Below, piece by piece: positions 45,225 through 54,382 of a DNA stretch of 64,000 nt. Each line of letters begins with the position of its first letter. Position 1 is the stretch's first letter. Both the position numbers and the translations under genes were made by a program. The notes under the pieces were generated by a model. That model did no database searches, was not told where the DNA came from, and saw nothing but the letters and a program-made list of their open reading frames with translations. Origin of the DNA: Sphingopyxis flava (lineage in GTDB: Bacteria > Pseudomonadota > Alphaproteobacteria > Sphingomonadales > Sphingomonadaceae); the NCBI RefSeq assembly GCF_900168005.1, contig NZ_FUYP01000002.1, positions 186,001 through 250,000 of the forward strand, in the 5' to 3' direction.

Positions 45225-46376
45225 ATGACGTCGACGCTCGTCCTCTGGCTGCCGCCCCTCGCTGCGCTCGATGGCGCTTCCATGCCCGCCCATATCGCCT
45301 GGCTCAGGGTCGACGACGGCGTTGTGACCGATTCAGGGCAGGACGACGGCTGGGTCGATAGCCGGGGGCGCCCGCCTCGCGGGACGAGCGGCGAGGGCAG
45401 GCTGATCGTGCTCGCTCCCGCCGCTGACGTGCCGGTGCGCTGGTACCATTTTCCAGACGCATCCCCCGCCCAAGCGGCGGCTGCGGCGCGGATGGAGGCG
45501 CTCAAGGCTTGTCTTGGCGCTCCCGCTGATCTCCACCTGGTGGCCGGTGAGCCTGCAGCGGCGGGGCAGGCGGTTCCGGTGGCTGTGACGACCCACGCGG
45601 CGATGGCGGCCTGGAACGCGTGGCTGGGTACACGCGGTCTCGAGCCATCGGCGATCGTACCGGCGGGTGCCACGGTCCCGCCGCCCGAGCCCGACACGCT
45701 ATGGACCGCCACCGTCGGGCGCGAGCAGGTCGTGCGCACGCAGGACCGTTCCTATGTTTCCGACCCCGAACTCGATCCACTGATCGCCGCGGGGCAAGCC
45801 ATCGTGCCGCTCGATGCCGAACGGATGCGCGAAGCGCTGCTTCTATCGCTCGCGGCGCCGCCTCTCGACCTGCTGAGCGGGGCGTGGAAGCCGAAGCGGC
45901 GCTGGGCGGTCGACCCCGTTCTGCTCCTGTGGGCGAAGCGGCTGCTCATCGCGCTTATTGCCGTCAGCCTTGCCGTCCCGATCGTCCATGCGATCCGACT
46001 CGGCTCCGACACGCGGCGCGCCGATGCAGCAGTTGTCGCGATGGCGAAGAAGGCAGGGGTGAGCGCCCCTGACGCCGAGGCGGCGGAAGCCGAGATCGAC
46101 CGGCGCCTCGCCGCGGCGGGCGGCGGGCCGCTTGCTTTTTCCGTACCCGCTTCGGCGCTCTACGGCGCGATGCAGGATACGCCCGGGGTAACGCTGAAGA
46201 GCCTGTCGCACCGCACCGACGGAACGCTCACGACCTCGCTCGCGGCACCGCGCGTCGAGGATCTCAACCGCGTGCTGCTTGCGCTTCAGGCGCGAGGCTA
46301 CCGCGTGACTGCACAGCCGATGGCGGGCTCCGACGGACAGCAGATCGCGAATATCACGATCCGGGCGGTGCCATGA
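45225..46376 (+). CDS. gspL: type II secretion protein GspL
   Basis: The inner-membrane anchor that recruits GspE. The 383-residue protein has a cytoplasmic actin-like region (~1-225), one membrane helix at ~239-257 (LLIALIAVSLAVPIVHAI) and a periplasmic ferredoxin-like domain (~300-380; GVTLKSLSHRTDGTL). ATG 45225 follows the gspK stop by one base. Confidence 0.9.
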   Translation: MTSTLVLWLPPLAALDGASMPAHIAWLRVDDGVVTDSGQDDGWVDSRGRPPRGTSGEGRLIVLAPAADVPVRWYHFPDASPAQAAAAARMEALKACLGAPADLHLVAGEPAAAGQAVPVAVTTHAAMAAWNAWLGTRGLEPSAIVPAGATVPPPEPDTLWTATVGREQVVRTQDRSYVSDPELDPLIAAGQAIVPLDAERMREALLLSLAAPPLDLLSGAWKPKRRWAVDPVLLLWAKRLLIALIAVSLAVPIVHAIRLGSDTRRADAAVVAMAKKAGVSAPDAEAAEAEIDRRLAAAGGGPLAFSVPASALYGAMQDTPGVTLKSLSHRTDGTLTTSLAAPRVEDLNRVLLALQARGYRVTAQPMAGSDGQQIANITIRAVP

Positions 46377-46855
46377 GGGGAGAGCTGCAAAATTGGTGGA
46401 CCGGTCTCTCGCAGCGCGAGCGCTGGCTTGTCGGCGTGGCGGGAGCGCTGGCGGCGGGGGTGCTCCTGTGGGCGCTCGGGCGTCCGGCCTATGCGGCCTT
46501 TGCCGATCTGGAAAGCAAACACCGCGCTGCGGTTGAGCGCGAGGGCCGGGTATCTGCCAAGCTCGCGTTGCTCGCGCAGCGACCCCCGAAGTCGGTGGCG
46601 GCGGCGGTGGAGGCTGTTGCTATCGACCAATTTCTCGCGCAATCGGCGGGCGAGATCGGGCTGACGCTCGACCGAAACGAGGCGCGCGGGGCCGCGCAAG
46701 CAACGATCGCAATCGCGACCGCCAAGGCGCCGGTGCTTGTCGACTGGATCGCCGCGCTCGAAATGCAGGGGTTCCTCGTCGATGCGCTCACCATCACGCC
46801 GGCCCCCGACGGCACCGTGGGCATGACCGCGGAACTTCGGAAAAGCGGCCCATGA
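46373..46855 (+). CDS. gspM: type II secretion protein GspM
   Basis: A 160-residue bitopic protein that pairs with GspL. A short cytoplasmic tail with the SQRERWLVG motif precedes one membrane helix (~17-36), and a periplasmic domain (~85-155) has the VLVDWIAALEMQGFLVDAL repeat. It overlaps gspL and gspN by four bases each. Confidence 0.9.
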   Translation: MRGELQNWWTGLSQRERWLVGVAGALAAGVLLWALGRPAYAAFADLESKHRAAVEREGRVSAKLALLAQRPPKSVAAAVEAVAIDQFLAQSAGEIGLTLDRNEARGAAQATIAIATAKAPVLVDWIAALEMQGFLVDALTITPAPDGTVGMTAELRKSGP

Positions 46856-47571
46856 CGCGGGCGCCGAAGCGCTGGATCGCTGCTGCAGCCTTTCTTGCTC
46901 TGCTGCTGATCATGGCCAGCGTCCCGATGCGGCTCGCGCTCGCCCTGTCGGGGGTATCCGAAGCCGGCCTCAGCGCGCGTACGGTCGAGGGATCGGTGTG
47001 GTCCGCCGAGATTGTCGACGCGCGGCTGGGCGCCTTGCCGCTCGGGACGCTTCAGACCCACTTGTCACCGCTCGCATTGCTGACGGGGCGCATCGACCTC
47101 GTCTTCAAGCGCGACGATGCGCGGCTGGGCGCACTGGCGGGACGGCTGCATGGGAGTGATCCTCGCGGACTGTCGGACGTCAACGGCGTGACAAGTTTAT
47201 CGGGCGGCCTCGGGATGATCCCCGTTGATTCGGTACGGTTCGAAGACGCGAGGGTCCGCTTCGACGCAGGGGGACGATGCGTCGAGGCAGGGGGGCGGGT
47301 GCAAATGTTGGTCGCGGCGCCGATCGCGGGGCTCAGCCTGTCGCGCGGACTTTCAGGCCCGCTGTCGTGCGCAAAGGGCCGGGCACAGGCCGCGCTCGCC
47401 AGCCAGTCGGGAATGGAGCGACTGACGCTCAGCTTCGACGGCAGCGGCGCCTGGCGGGGGGAATTCGCTATCATCGTCGATAAGGATCCTGCGATGGCGG
47501 CCGCGCTCGCCGCGCTTGGTTTCCGCGCCCACGAGGGCCGCTTCCAGCTAACGACCGGCGGCCGCTTCTGA
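46852..47571 (+). CDS. gspN: type II secretion protein GspN
   Basis: A 239-residue accessory inner-membrane protein with one N-terminal helix (~8-27), a GLSARTVEGSVWSAEI segment and a mostly beta periplasmic domain (GALPLGTLQTHLSPLALLTG). GspN is not essential in every T2SS; its role is unclear. It overlaps gspM (ATGA) and ends one base before the peptidase gene. Confidence 0.88.
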   Translation: MTRAPKRWIAAAAFLALLLIMASVPMRLALALSGVSEAGLSARTVEGSVWSAEIVDARLGALPLGTLQTHLSPLALLTGRIDLVFKRDDARLGALAGRLHGSDPRGLSDVNGVTSLSGGLGMIPVDSVRFEDARVRFDAGGRCVEAGGRVQMLVAAPIAGLSLSRGLSGPLSCAKGRAQAALASQSGMERLTLSFDGSGAWRGEFAIIVDKDPAMAAALAALGFRAHEGRFQLTTGGRF

Positions 47572-47572
47572 T

Positions 47573-48352
47573 ATGGACGCCGCCGCCGGCCTGCCCTGGG
47601 GCGCGGAAATTGCCTTTGCGGCATTGATCGGCGCGGTCATCGGCAGCTTCATCGCCACCCTTGTGCTGCGCTGGCCCGCCGGACGCTCGCTCGCCGGGCG
47701 TTCGCAGTGCGATGGCTGCAACGCGCCGCTCGGGACGCGGGACCTTGTGCCGCTGGCCTCGGCGCTGTGGCTGCGTGGCCGTTGCCGCAGGTGCGGCGTG
47801 CCGATCGACAAGTTCCACAGCCGCGTCGAGCTTGCCTCCGCGCTCCTCGGCGCGCTCGCTCTCGCGCTCATGCCGGGCGCTCAGGGCTGGCTCTGGGCGC
47901 TTTTTGGCTGGTTGCTCCTGCCGCTCGCGCTGCTCGATGCTCGCCATATGTGGCTGCCCGATCCGCTCAATGCGTTGCTGGCGCTCGCAGGGCTCATCTT
48001 CGCCGGCCCCTTGATCGGCACAGACTTGTTCGAGCGCTGGATTGGAGCGCTTGCCGGCGGCCTCACACTTGCGCTGATCGCCTGGACCTGGCGGTGCGTG
48101 CACCGCCGCGAGGGCATGGGCGGCGGGGATCCGAAGCTGGTTGCGGCCCTTGGCGCCTGGCTAGGCTGGCAGGCATTGCCGCTCCTGCTGCTTCTTGCCA
48201 GCCTCGCGGGGATCGGGTGGGCGCTCTTCTCCCGAGGAAAAGGGGACCAGCCGCTGGCACTGCGGCGGGTCCCCTTCGGTGTTTTCCTGTGCGCCGCGGC
48301 CTTTGCGTTGGTCCCGCTCTGGCCATGGTGGGCGCAGCTTACTGCCCGATAA
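47573..48352 (+). CDS. gspO: prepilin peptidase/N-methyltransferase GspO
   Basis: The aspartyl inner-membrane protease that trims and methylates GspG-K. The 259-residue protein has about seven helices, a cytoplasmic four-cysteine zinc site (CDGC at ~44 and CRRC at ~71), and the two catalytic Asp in LLDARHMWLPD (~122) and GMGGGDPKLVAALGAW (~180). It is the last gene of the gsp set. Its 3' end overlaps the convergent pal gene by 14 bases. Confidence 0.94.
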   Translation: MDAAAGLPWGAEIAFAALIGAVIGSFIATLVLRWPAGRSLAGRSQCDGCNAPLGTRDLVPLASALWLRGRCRRCGVPIDKFHSRVELASALLGALALALMPGAQGWLWALFGWLLLPLALLDARHMWLPDPLNALLALAGLIFAGPLIGTDLFERWIGALAGGLTLALIAWTWRCVHRREGMGGGDPKLVAALGAWLGWQALPLLLLLASLAGIGWALFSRGKGDQPLALRRVPFGVFLCAAAFALVPLWPWWAQLTAR

Positions 48353-48851
48353 CCACTGTCACTGCGCGGCGGTTCTTTGCCCAGGCAGCTTCATTCGAGC
48401 CCAGCTCGGCCGGGCGTTCCTTGCCATAGCTGATCACCTGGATGCGGCTCGGGTCGATTCCGAGCGAGGCGAGATAATTTTTCGCCGCATTGGCGCGGCG
48501 CTCGCCGAGCGCGAGATTGTAGTCGCGCGTGCCGCGTTCGTCGGCATGACCCTCCAGCGTGACGCGCACATTGGGGTTGCGCTGCAGCCACTCCGCCTGG
48601 CTCCGCAGCGTGGCCTGGTCTTCGGCATCGACATTATACTGGTCGAAATCGAAATAGATGCGGTCGGACGAGACGTTGGCAATGAAATCCTGCTGGGAAC
48701 CGGGGATTACGGCATTGCCGATACCGCTGTCCGAGCCGGCGTCGGTGCCTGCGGGCGCGGGCGGCAGGGTTTCGGGTGCCTTTTTCGAGCAGGCGCCGAC
48801 CGCCAGCATGGTGATGGCCGCGATCATGGCGGTGGTTTTGCGTATCGTCAT
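48339..48851 (-). CDS. pal: peptidoglycan-associated lipoprotein Pal
   Basis: An outer-membrane lipoprotein (170 residues) that binds peptidoglycan and TolB to constrict the envelope at division. The lipobox LAVGAC gives a lipidated Cys near 20. A polar linker leads to an OmpA-like domain with RIYFDFDQYNVDAE, the TLEGHADERGTRDYNLALGE stretch and RRAVTVVI. ATG 48851 gives a proper signal; a further 9 upstream codons are unlikely. It is separated from tolB by 114 bases, which may include its own promoter. Confidence 0.95.
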   Translation of the reverse strand: MTIRKTTAMIAAITMLAVGACSKKAPETLPPAPAGTDAGSDSGIGNAVIPGSQQDFIANVSSDRIYFDFDQYNVDAEDQATLRSQAEWLQRNPNVRVTLEGHADERGTRDYNLALGERRANAAKNYLASLGIDPSRIQVISYGKERPAELGSNEAAWAKNRRAVTVVIGQ

Positions 48852-48965
48852 GGCATCGGTCCTTCTGTTGTTTTGCATTTGACCCCAATTATGCGGGCTT
48901 AACCTATGTTGAATTGAATGAGGAACCCTTTTTGAACCCCAAGGGCGTGCTTTGGTTCCGCAACG

Positions 48966-50345
48966 TCAGGGCCGGATCGGCCCCCAGCTCGGGTCGGATC
49001 CGTCGCGCGGCGTGGGCAGGCGGCGAAGGTTCACGCCAGTGAGGTCGACCTGCCAGATGCTCGACTTGCCCTCGCGCCCCGGCGTGGTCCGGAAGAACTG
49101 GATGACCCGGCCGTTTGGCGCCCAGGTTGGCGCTTCGTCCTGCCAACTGTTTGTGAGCATGCGAACGCCGCCGCCCGATGGTGTCATCACGCCAATGCGG
49201 AACTCGCCGCCGCCCATGCGGGTGAAAGCAATGAGATCGCCGCGCGGGGACCATTCAGGCGTAGCATAGCGGCCGCCGCCAAAGCTGATCCGCTGCTGGT
49301 TCGATCCGTCGATGTTCATCGTATAGAGTTGCTGGCTACCCGAGCGGTCGCTTTCGAACACGATCTTCTTCCCGTCGGGCGAGAAGCTGCCGCCGACGTC
49401 GATCCCGGGCGCAGTGGTCAGCCGCACCGGCGTCCCGCCCTCGGCCGAGATGCGGTAGATGTCCGTGTTGCCGCCGACCGCCATCGAAAAGAGGATCTGG
49501 CGCCCGTCGGGTGACCAGCGCGGCGCGAAGGTTGCGTTGCGGCTTTCGGTCACCAGCTTCTGCGTCCCGCTGTCCACGTCGTAGATGAAGACGCGGACGC
49601 GGTCGGCGAGATAGCTCACATAGACGATCTTCTTGTAATCGGGGGAGAAGCGCGGGCTGAGCGCGAGCGCCTGACCGTTGGTGATGAACTTGTGGTTGCC
49701 GCCGTCCGAATCCATGATTGCGAGCTGTTTGGTGCGGTTCCCCTTGGGGCCGCTCTCGGCGATGTAGGCGATGCGGCTGTCGAAGAAAGGCGATTCGCCC
49801 GAGAGACGCGAGTAAATGGCGTCGGCGCATTTGTGCGCGGCGCGGCGCCAGTCGCCGGGCTGGATCTCGAAGCCCTGGCGTACGAGTTCGCTGCCAAGCG
49901 CGGTATCATAGAGGTAGCAGCCGACAATTAGCCCGCCGGTGCCGCTGGCCCTCACGAAACCATGAACAACATTCTCGGCATTGCGCGCTTTCCAGTCGGC
50001 GAAGCGCGGGGCGGTCACCTCCGGCATGGTGATCGCGCGAACGCTACCCGGACCGAGCGGCGCGTAAAGCCCGCTTCGCTCGAGGTCGGCGGCGATCACA
50101 TCGGCTATCTGGCGGCCGAGATTGTCGGTGCGAAGTCCCGCGACGGTCGCAACCGCAGGCGTTGCGAGCGCAGGAATTGCGATCACGGTACGGTCTTGCG
50201 AAAGCTGCCCTTCGATCGTCTCGCGCGGTTCGGTCTGAGTGACCGCGGGCGCCGTCGGCGGCGTGGGGGTCGGGGTCTGCTGGGCCAAGACGGGTGCACT
50301 GGTCAGCACAAGGACGAGCGATAGGCTGTAGGAGCGGAGGATCAT
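48966..50345 (-). CDS. tolB: Tol-Pal system beta-propeller protein TolB
   Basis: A periplasmic protein (459 residues) that links TolA and Pal. A signal peptide (~1-21) and a Pro/Thr-rich stretch precede the TolB N-terminal domain (VIAIPALATPAV, ADVIAADLERSGLY). A WD40-like propeller with PD40 repeats follows (SPRFSPDYKKIVYVSY, APRWSPDGRQILFSM, GGSFSPDGKKIVFES, TPEWSPRGDLIAFTR). It lies 5 bases after the tolA-like gene. Confidence 0.96.
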   Translation of the reverse strand: MILRSYSLSLVLVLTSAPVLAQQTPTPTPPTAPAVTQTEPRETIEGQLSQDRTVIAIPALATPAVATVAGLRTDNLGRQIADVIAADLERSGLYAPLGPGSVRAITMPEVTAPRFADWKARNAENVVHGFVRASGTGGLIVGCYLYDTALGSELVRQGFEIQPGDWRRAAHKCADAIYSRLSGESPFFDSRIAYIAESGPKGNRTKQLAIMDSDGGNHKFITNGQALALSPRFSPDYKKIVYVSYLADRVRVFIYDVDSGTQKLVTESRNATFAPRWSPDGRQILFSMAVGGNTDIYRISAEGGTPVRLTTAPGIDVGGSFSPDGKKIVFESDRSGSQQLYTMNIDGSNQQRISFGGGRYATPEWSPRGDLIAFTRMGGGEFRIGVMTPSGGGVRMLTNSWQDEAPTWAPNGRVIQFFRTTPGREGKSSIWQVDLTGVNLRRLPTPRDGSDPSWGPIRP

Positions 50346-50350
50346 CTCTC

Positions 50351-51178
50351 TTACCTCTTGATAAAATCGAGCGTGTAATTCTGCCAGAACTCATAATTTT
50401 CAGCTGGCAGATCGAAGGGAGCGGCGAGTTCGACCGCGCGTTTTGCGCATTCCTGGTGGCGCTGAATCTGGAATCTGTTGCTCTCGTTCTCGCCCGTGGT
50501 TGTAACGCTGGTGAACCCCGCGAGCGCACCCGACCGGGTCAGGCGGAATTTCACGACCGTTTTGAGTTGATCGACATCGATCCCCGATACGCGGCAGCTG
50601 TTCCACCGCGGCGCGACGGCCGCCTTGATGCTGACGTCGATCGAGCGCTTGACCTCGGAGGCCGTCGCTTGCGCCGGCGCGCCCTTGCTCGACGATTGCT
50701 TGGGTTGCGTCCGCGACAGGCCTTCCGCGATGCCGTCGAGCCGGCCCGTGGGGCGCGCCGCGCGATCCTCGGACTTTGGCGTGGCCTTGGGCGTGGGCTT
50801 GGGCTGTGCTTTTTGCGCCGGCCGCTTCTTGGGCGGCGTGGGTTCGGCGCGCTTGACCTGCTTGGGTGCCGGGGCAGGCGTCGGCGCCGCCACCGGTTCG
50901 GGAACGGGCGGTGTGGGCACCGGCTCGGGTTCAGGCGCCGGGATGTCGGTCGCATATTCTTCGCCCAGCCGCGCCGCGGGCGGAAGGTCGCTGATCTCCG
51001 GCGCGGTCGAAGTTGCGGCGGTCTCGGCGATCAGGTCGACCTCCATCGGCGGATTGTCGAAGCGCCGTTCGCCCGCCGTCCATTGTACCGAGAGCAGACC
51101 GATAATGATGACATGGAGCGCCACCGCGATGGCGACGCCGTTCCTTTCCCTCCCCCTTGATGCCCGTTGTTCGGCCAT
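50351..51178 (-). CDS. tolA: TolA-like energy-transducing protein
   Basis: A 275-residue inner-membrane protein with one N-terminal helix (~15-31, VAIAVALHVIIIGLLSV). A long Pro/Ala/Lys-rich extension (~83-165) spans the periplasm, and a C-terminal TolA/TonB-like domain follows (IDQLKTVVKFRLTRSGALAG-type strand). The Pro-rich rather than Ala-helical domain II is common in alphaproteobacteria. It lies between tolR (9 bases) and tolB. Confidence 0.9.
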   Translation of the reverse strand: MAEQRASRGRERNGVAIAVALHVIIIGLLSVQWTAGERRFDNPPMEVDLIAETAATSTAPEISDLPPAARLGEEYATDIPAPEPEPVPTPPVPEPVAAPTPAPAPKQVKRAEPTPPKKRPAQKAQPKPTPKATPKSEDRAARPTGRLDGIAEGLSRTQPKQSSSKGAPAQATASEVKRSIDVSIKAAVAPRWNSCRVSGIDVDQLKTVVKFRLTRSGALAGFTSVTTTGENESNRFQIQRHQECAKRAVELAAPFDLPAENYEFWQNYTLDFIKR

Positions 51179-51187
51179 TTTCCTAGC

Positions 51188-51652
51188 CTATTGCCCGGTT
51201 TCTGAACCGGTCGTGACCAATGCGATGCGCGAGAGGCCGGCGCGGTTGAGTTCGCCCATCACCTGCATCACCCGGCCATAGTCGAGCCTCTTGTCGGCGC
51301 GCAGCATGATCTGGCGCGGCCGGTCCTGCCCCGCATCCGCCTGCGCGATTGCGGAAAGCCGCGCGGGCAATTCGGCCTCGCTGACCGGATCCTCGCCGAT
51401 ATAGATGGTGTCATCGCCCCCGATCGAGAGCTGAACGGGCTCGCGCTCCTCGGTATCGAGCGGCTTGGCGCGGCTGTCGGGCAGGTCGATTGGGACCGCC
51501 GCGGTCAGGAGCGGCGCGGTGATCATGAAGATGATCAGCAGAACGAGCATCACGTCGACGAGCGGGGTGACGTTGATCTCCGCCATCGGCGCGCGGCGCC
51601 CGCCGCGTCCGCGCCGCCGTCCGGGGGCGCCGGATGGTCCGCTCATCGCCAT
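51188..51652 (-). CDS. tolR: TolR proton-channel subunit
   Basis: An ExbD/TolR family protein of 154 residues. A Gly/Arg-rich N-terminus is followed by EINVTPLVDVMLVLLIIFM, the single helix with the proton-conducting Asp (~34), and a periplasmic domain with QIMLRADKRLDYGRVMQVM. Its start codon overlaps the tolQ stop by one base. Confidence 0.95.
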   Translation of the reverse strand: MAMSGPSGAPGRRRGRGGRRAPMAEINVTPLVDVMLVLLIIFMITAPLLTAAVPIDLPDSRAKPLDTEEREPVQLSIGGDDTIYIGEDPVSEAELPARLSAIAQADAGQDRPRQIMLRADKRLDYGRVMQVMGELNRAGLSRIALVTTGSETGQ

Positions 51653-52350
51653 CAGGCCTCGACCTCCAGTTCGCGGCTGAAGGTCGCGTGGAGCCCGTCG
51701 GCAAAGCGGCCGAGCCGCGATTCAAGCCGGTTAAGCCGCTGCGAGAAGGCGTTGTAGGCAATGACCGCGGGAATGGCGGCGAAAAGGCCGATCGCGGTGG
51801 CGAACAAGGCTTCCGCGATCCCGGGCGCGACGACGGCAAGGCTGCTGTTGTTCTCGGCGGCGATCGCGGTGAAGCTGCGCATGATCCCCCAGACAGTGCC
51901 GAACAAGCCGACGAAAGGGGCAACGGCACCAATGGTGGCGAGCACGCCAATCTTCTCCGCGAGCCGGTCGACTTCCCCGGCCACCGCGCTGTTCATGGCC
52001 ACGCCCAGTCGCTCGCGGGTGCCTTCGCGGTCGACCGTCTTGCCCGCGGTCGAACGGCGCCACTCGGAAATGCCCGCGGCGAGCACCTTCGCGCTCGGGA
52101 GTTCCTCGCGAGCGTTCTCGTCATAGAATTTGTCGATGTTGCCCGCGCGCCAGAAATCGCGCTCGAACCGGTCGGATGCGCGCATCAGCTTGCCCACGCC
52201 GCGGCCATGGGTGAAGATGGTCGCCCAGACATAGACTGACGCTGCGAGCAAGCCGATCATCACGGCCTTGACCACGATGTCGGCCTGCAGGAACAACGCG
52301 ACGGGGGATAGGGTCGCCGCGTCGGCGGCCAGCTTGATATTGTCTAGCAA
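51652..52350 (-). CDS. tolQ: TolQ proton-channel subunit
   Basis: An ExbB/TolQ family inner-membrane protein (232 residues) with three helices (~22-42, ~135-160, ~172-195) and the conserved GTVWGIMRSF and APGIAEALFATAIGLFAAIP motifs. The TTG start at 52350 has GGAGAG upstream and begins at the natural family N-terminus; it lies inside the end of ybgC (7-base overlap). Confidence 0.95.
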   Translation of the reverse strand: MLDNIKLAADAATLSPVALFLQADIVVKAVMIGLLAASVYVWATIFTHGRGVGKLMRASDRFERDFWRAGNIDKFYDENAREELPSAKVLAAGISEWRRSTAGKTVDREGTRERLGVAMNSAVAGEVDRLAEKIGVLATIGAVAPFVGLFGTVWGIMRSFTAIAAENNSSLAVVAPGIAEALFATAIGLFAAIPAVIAYNAFSQRLNRLESRLGRFADGLHATFSRELEVEA

Positions 52351-52823
52351 GGGATGCTCTCTCCATTCATGATCGCGGTGAAACGGCTGGCCCAGCCTGC
52401 AGGCTGGCGCCGCGGCCGGCCTGCGGGCGACAGAAAGGCGGCCGTAGCGCGGCCGTCCGTCAGCATTTCGTCGCTTAACGTATGATGACTGCGAAGGATG
52501 CGCTGCGCGATGACGACGCTTGCGCCGCGCACCGCCTCGACCGTGCTGACGACGAGCAGGTCGTCATCGAGCTTTGCGGGCCGCAGATATTTGATCGCAA
52601 GGTCGGTGACCGCCCACGCGCCTTCACCGGCTTCCATGGCAGCGCGCTGGTCGATTCCCGCCAGCCGCAGCATGTCCGATCGCGCGCGCTCCATATAGCG
52701 CAGATAATTGGCATGATAGACGATGCCGCTAAGGTCGGTGTCCTCGAAATAGACGCGCACGCGGTAGTGATGCGCGGCTCCCACAAAAGCGCCGGGGATG
52801 AATGGGGGAGGGACATGAGCCAT
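52344..52823 (-). CDS. ybgC: YbgC family acyl-CoA thioesterase of the Tol-Pal operon
   Basis: A 159-residue hotdog thioesterase. The catalytic FEDTDLSGIVYHANYLRYME signature starts near residue 26, followed by AMEAGEGAWAVTDLAIKY. It is the usual first gene before tolQRAB-pal; enzymatically it hydrolyses short or long acyl-CoAs, but its link to Tol-Pal is not understood. ATG 52823 gives the normal N-terminus. Confidence 0.94.
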   Translation of the reverse strand: MAHVPPPFIPGAFVGAAHHYRVRVYFEDTDLSGIVYHANYLRYMERARSDMLRLAGIDQRAAMEAGEGAWAVTDLAIKYLRPAKLDDDLLVVSTVEAVRGASVVIAQRILRSHHTLSDEMLTDGRATAAFLSPAGRPRRQPAGWASRFTAIMNGESIPC

Positions 52824-52922
52824 CGCCAGACCGATAGCCGGTGCACGACTCGCCGCAAACCCCCCTTTCACGGTTCGTCGCAGGTCCGCGGCATTTGGCG
52901 GAGGCTGCCCCGGATTTTCGTT

Positions 52923-53945
52923 CTATTTCGCCTGGTCGAACAGCCCGTCCTGCGCACCGGATGGGGGATTGAGCCCGAGATGTTTCCACGCGCTCGCGTT
53001 GAGCATCCGTCCGCGCGCGGTGCGGGCAATGAGGCCGATCTGAAGCAGATAGGGCTCGATCACATCCTCGATCGTGTCGCGCGGTTCCGAAAGCCCCGCC
53101 GCGAGCGTCTCGACGCCCACGGGACCGCCGCGATAAATGTCCGCGATCATGGTGAGATAGCGCCGGTCCATCGCGTCGAGCCCCAGCGCGTCGACCTCGA
53201 GCCGGTTGAGCGCAGCATCGGCGTTCTTCGCATCGACGATGGGCGCGCCGGCGACGGTGGCAAAATCGCGCACACGGCGAAGAAGCCGCCCGGCGATGCG
53301 CGGCGTTCCGCGCGATCGCTTGGCAATTTCGAGCGCACCGTCGGGTGCGATGCCGAGGCCCAGCAACCGCGCCGCTCGGGTGATCACCTGTTCAAGCTCG
53401 GCATGGGTATAGAAATTGAGCCGCACCGGGATGCCGAACCGGTCGCGCAGCGGGGTCGTCAGCAGGCCTTGCCGCGTCGTCGCGCCCACGAGGGTGAATT
53501 TGGGAAGATCGATACGGACGCTTCGGGCCGACGGTCCCTCGCCGATCATGATATCGAGCGCGCGGTCCTCCATCGCCGGGTAGAGGATTTCCTCGACTGC
53601 GGGGGCGAGACGATGGATCTCGTCGATAAACAGGACGTCACCGTCCTCCAGATTGGTAAGCAATGCCGCAAGGTCGCCCGCCTTGGCGATGACCGGCCCC
53701 GACGTAGACCGAAAACCGACCCCGAGTTCGCGCGCGACGATCTGCGCGAGGGTCGTCTTCCCAAGGCCGGGCGGCCCGAAGAAGAGGACATGATCGAGCG
53801 CATCCGAACGCGCCTTCGCCGCCTCGATGAAGATGCGCAGATTCTCGCGCGCTGCCGCCTGGCCGACGAATTCGGCGAGCGATTTGGGGCGAAGCGCTGC
53901 GTCGGCATCCTCGGGCGTGCGCAGGGGGGTGGTGAGGTCGGTCAC
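52923..53945 (-). CDS. ruvB: Holliday-junction branch-migration ATPase RuvB
   Basis: An AAA+ motor (340 residues) that works with RuvA to drive branch migration. Walker [12 protein letters not shown] lies at ~57, Walker [10 protein letters not shown], sensor [10 protein letters not shown], then a winged-helix C-terminus ([16 protein letters not shown]). GTG 53945 overlaps the upstream stop (GTGA) and has GGGGGA 10 bases upstream; ATG 53966 is an alternative but lacks a ribosome-binding site. Confidence 0.96.
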   Translation of the reverse strand: MTDLTTPLRTPEDADAALRPKSLAEFVGQAAARENLRIFIEAAKARSDALDHVLFFGPPGLGKTTLAQIVARELGVGFRSTSGPVIAKAGDLAALLTNLEDGDVLFIDEIHRLAPAVEEILYPAMEDRALDIMIGEGPSARSVRIDLPKFTLVGATTRQGLLTTPLRDRFGIPVRLNFYTHAELEQVITRAARLLGLGIAPDGALEIAKRSRGTPRIAGRLLRRVRDFATVAGAPIVDAKNADAALNRLEVDALGLDAMDRRYLTMIADIYRGGPVGVETLAAGLSEPRDTIEDVIEPYLLQIGLIARTARGRMLNASAWKHLGLNPPSGAQDGLFDQAK

Positions 53946-54382
53946 GGTTTGCTCATCCCCCGCCATGGGGCTTTGCGCAAGTCGGCATGGCACTGCGAGC
54001 ATCGTTCTTCAGGGCGGAAACGGCGATCCCCCGCGCAGTGGCCATCGGGGTTGGCACGGACGTCCCATTCGTCGAGATCCGGGCTGGTCAGGAGCGTAGA
54101 CTTGCCGCACGAGGGACACAGGCTGATGCGACGCGTCGCTGGGTGGACCCATGGCAAGACCAGATTGAGGAGTAAGGCGGCAATAAGGGCCGACCATGCC
54201 GCTGACGGGAGGAGGGGAAGCCACTCTGCCATCCGGTCGCCAAATGGCCCCCGCATTGCGAGCAGGGCGGCAGAGGCGATCGTCACGAAAACCAGCCCTG
54301 CGAGCGCCAGCGCGGCCCAGTCCATTGCATAAGAAGACAGAAATCCCGCGGGATATCCAAGACGATCCCGGCGCTCAGTCAT
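53942..54382 (-). CDS. zinc-ribbon membrane protein, hypothetical
   Basis: A 146-residue protein between the GFA gene and ruvB. Two hydrophobic helices (~20-43 and ~53-78) are followed by a CxxC pair (LCPSCGKS) and a second pair (RCSQCHAD), forming a probable zinc ribbon, with a further Cys-containing loop between them. No function is known to me. It overlaps both neighbours and is likely co-translated with ruvB. Confidence 0.68.
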   Translation of the reverse strand: MTERRDRLGYPAGFLSSYAMDWAALALAGLVFVTIASAALLAMRGPFGDRMAEWLPLLPSAAWSALIAALLLNLVLPWVHPATRRISLCPSCGKSTLLTSPDLDEWDVRANPDGHCAGDRRFRPEERCSQCHADLRKAPWRGMSKP

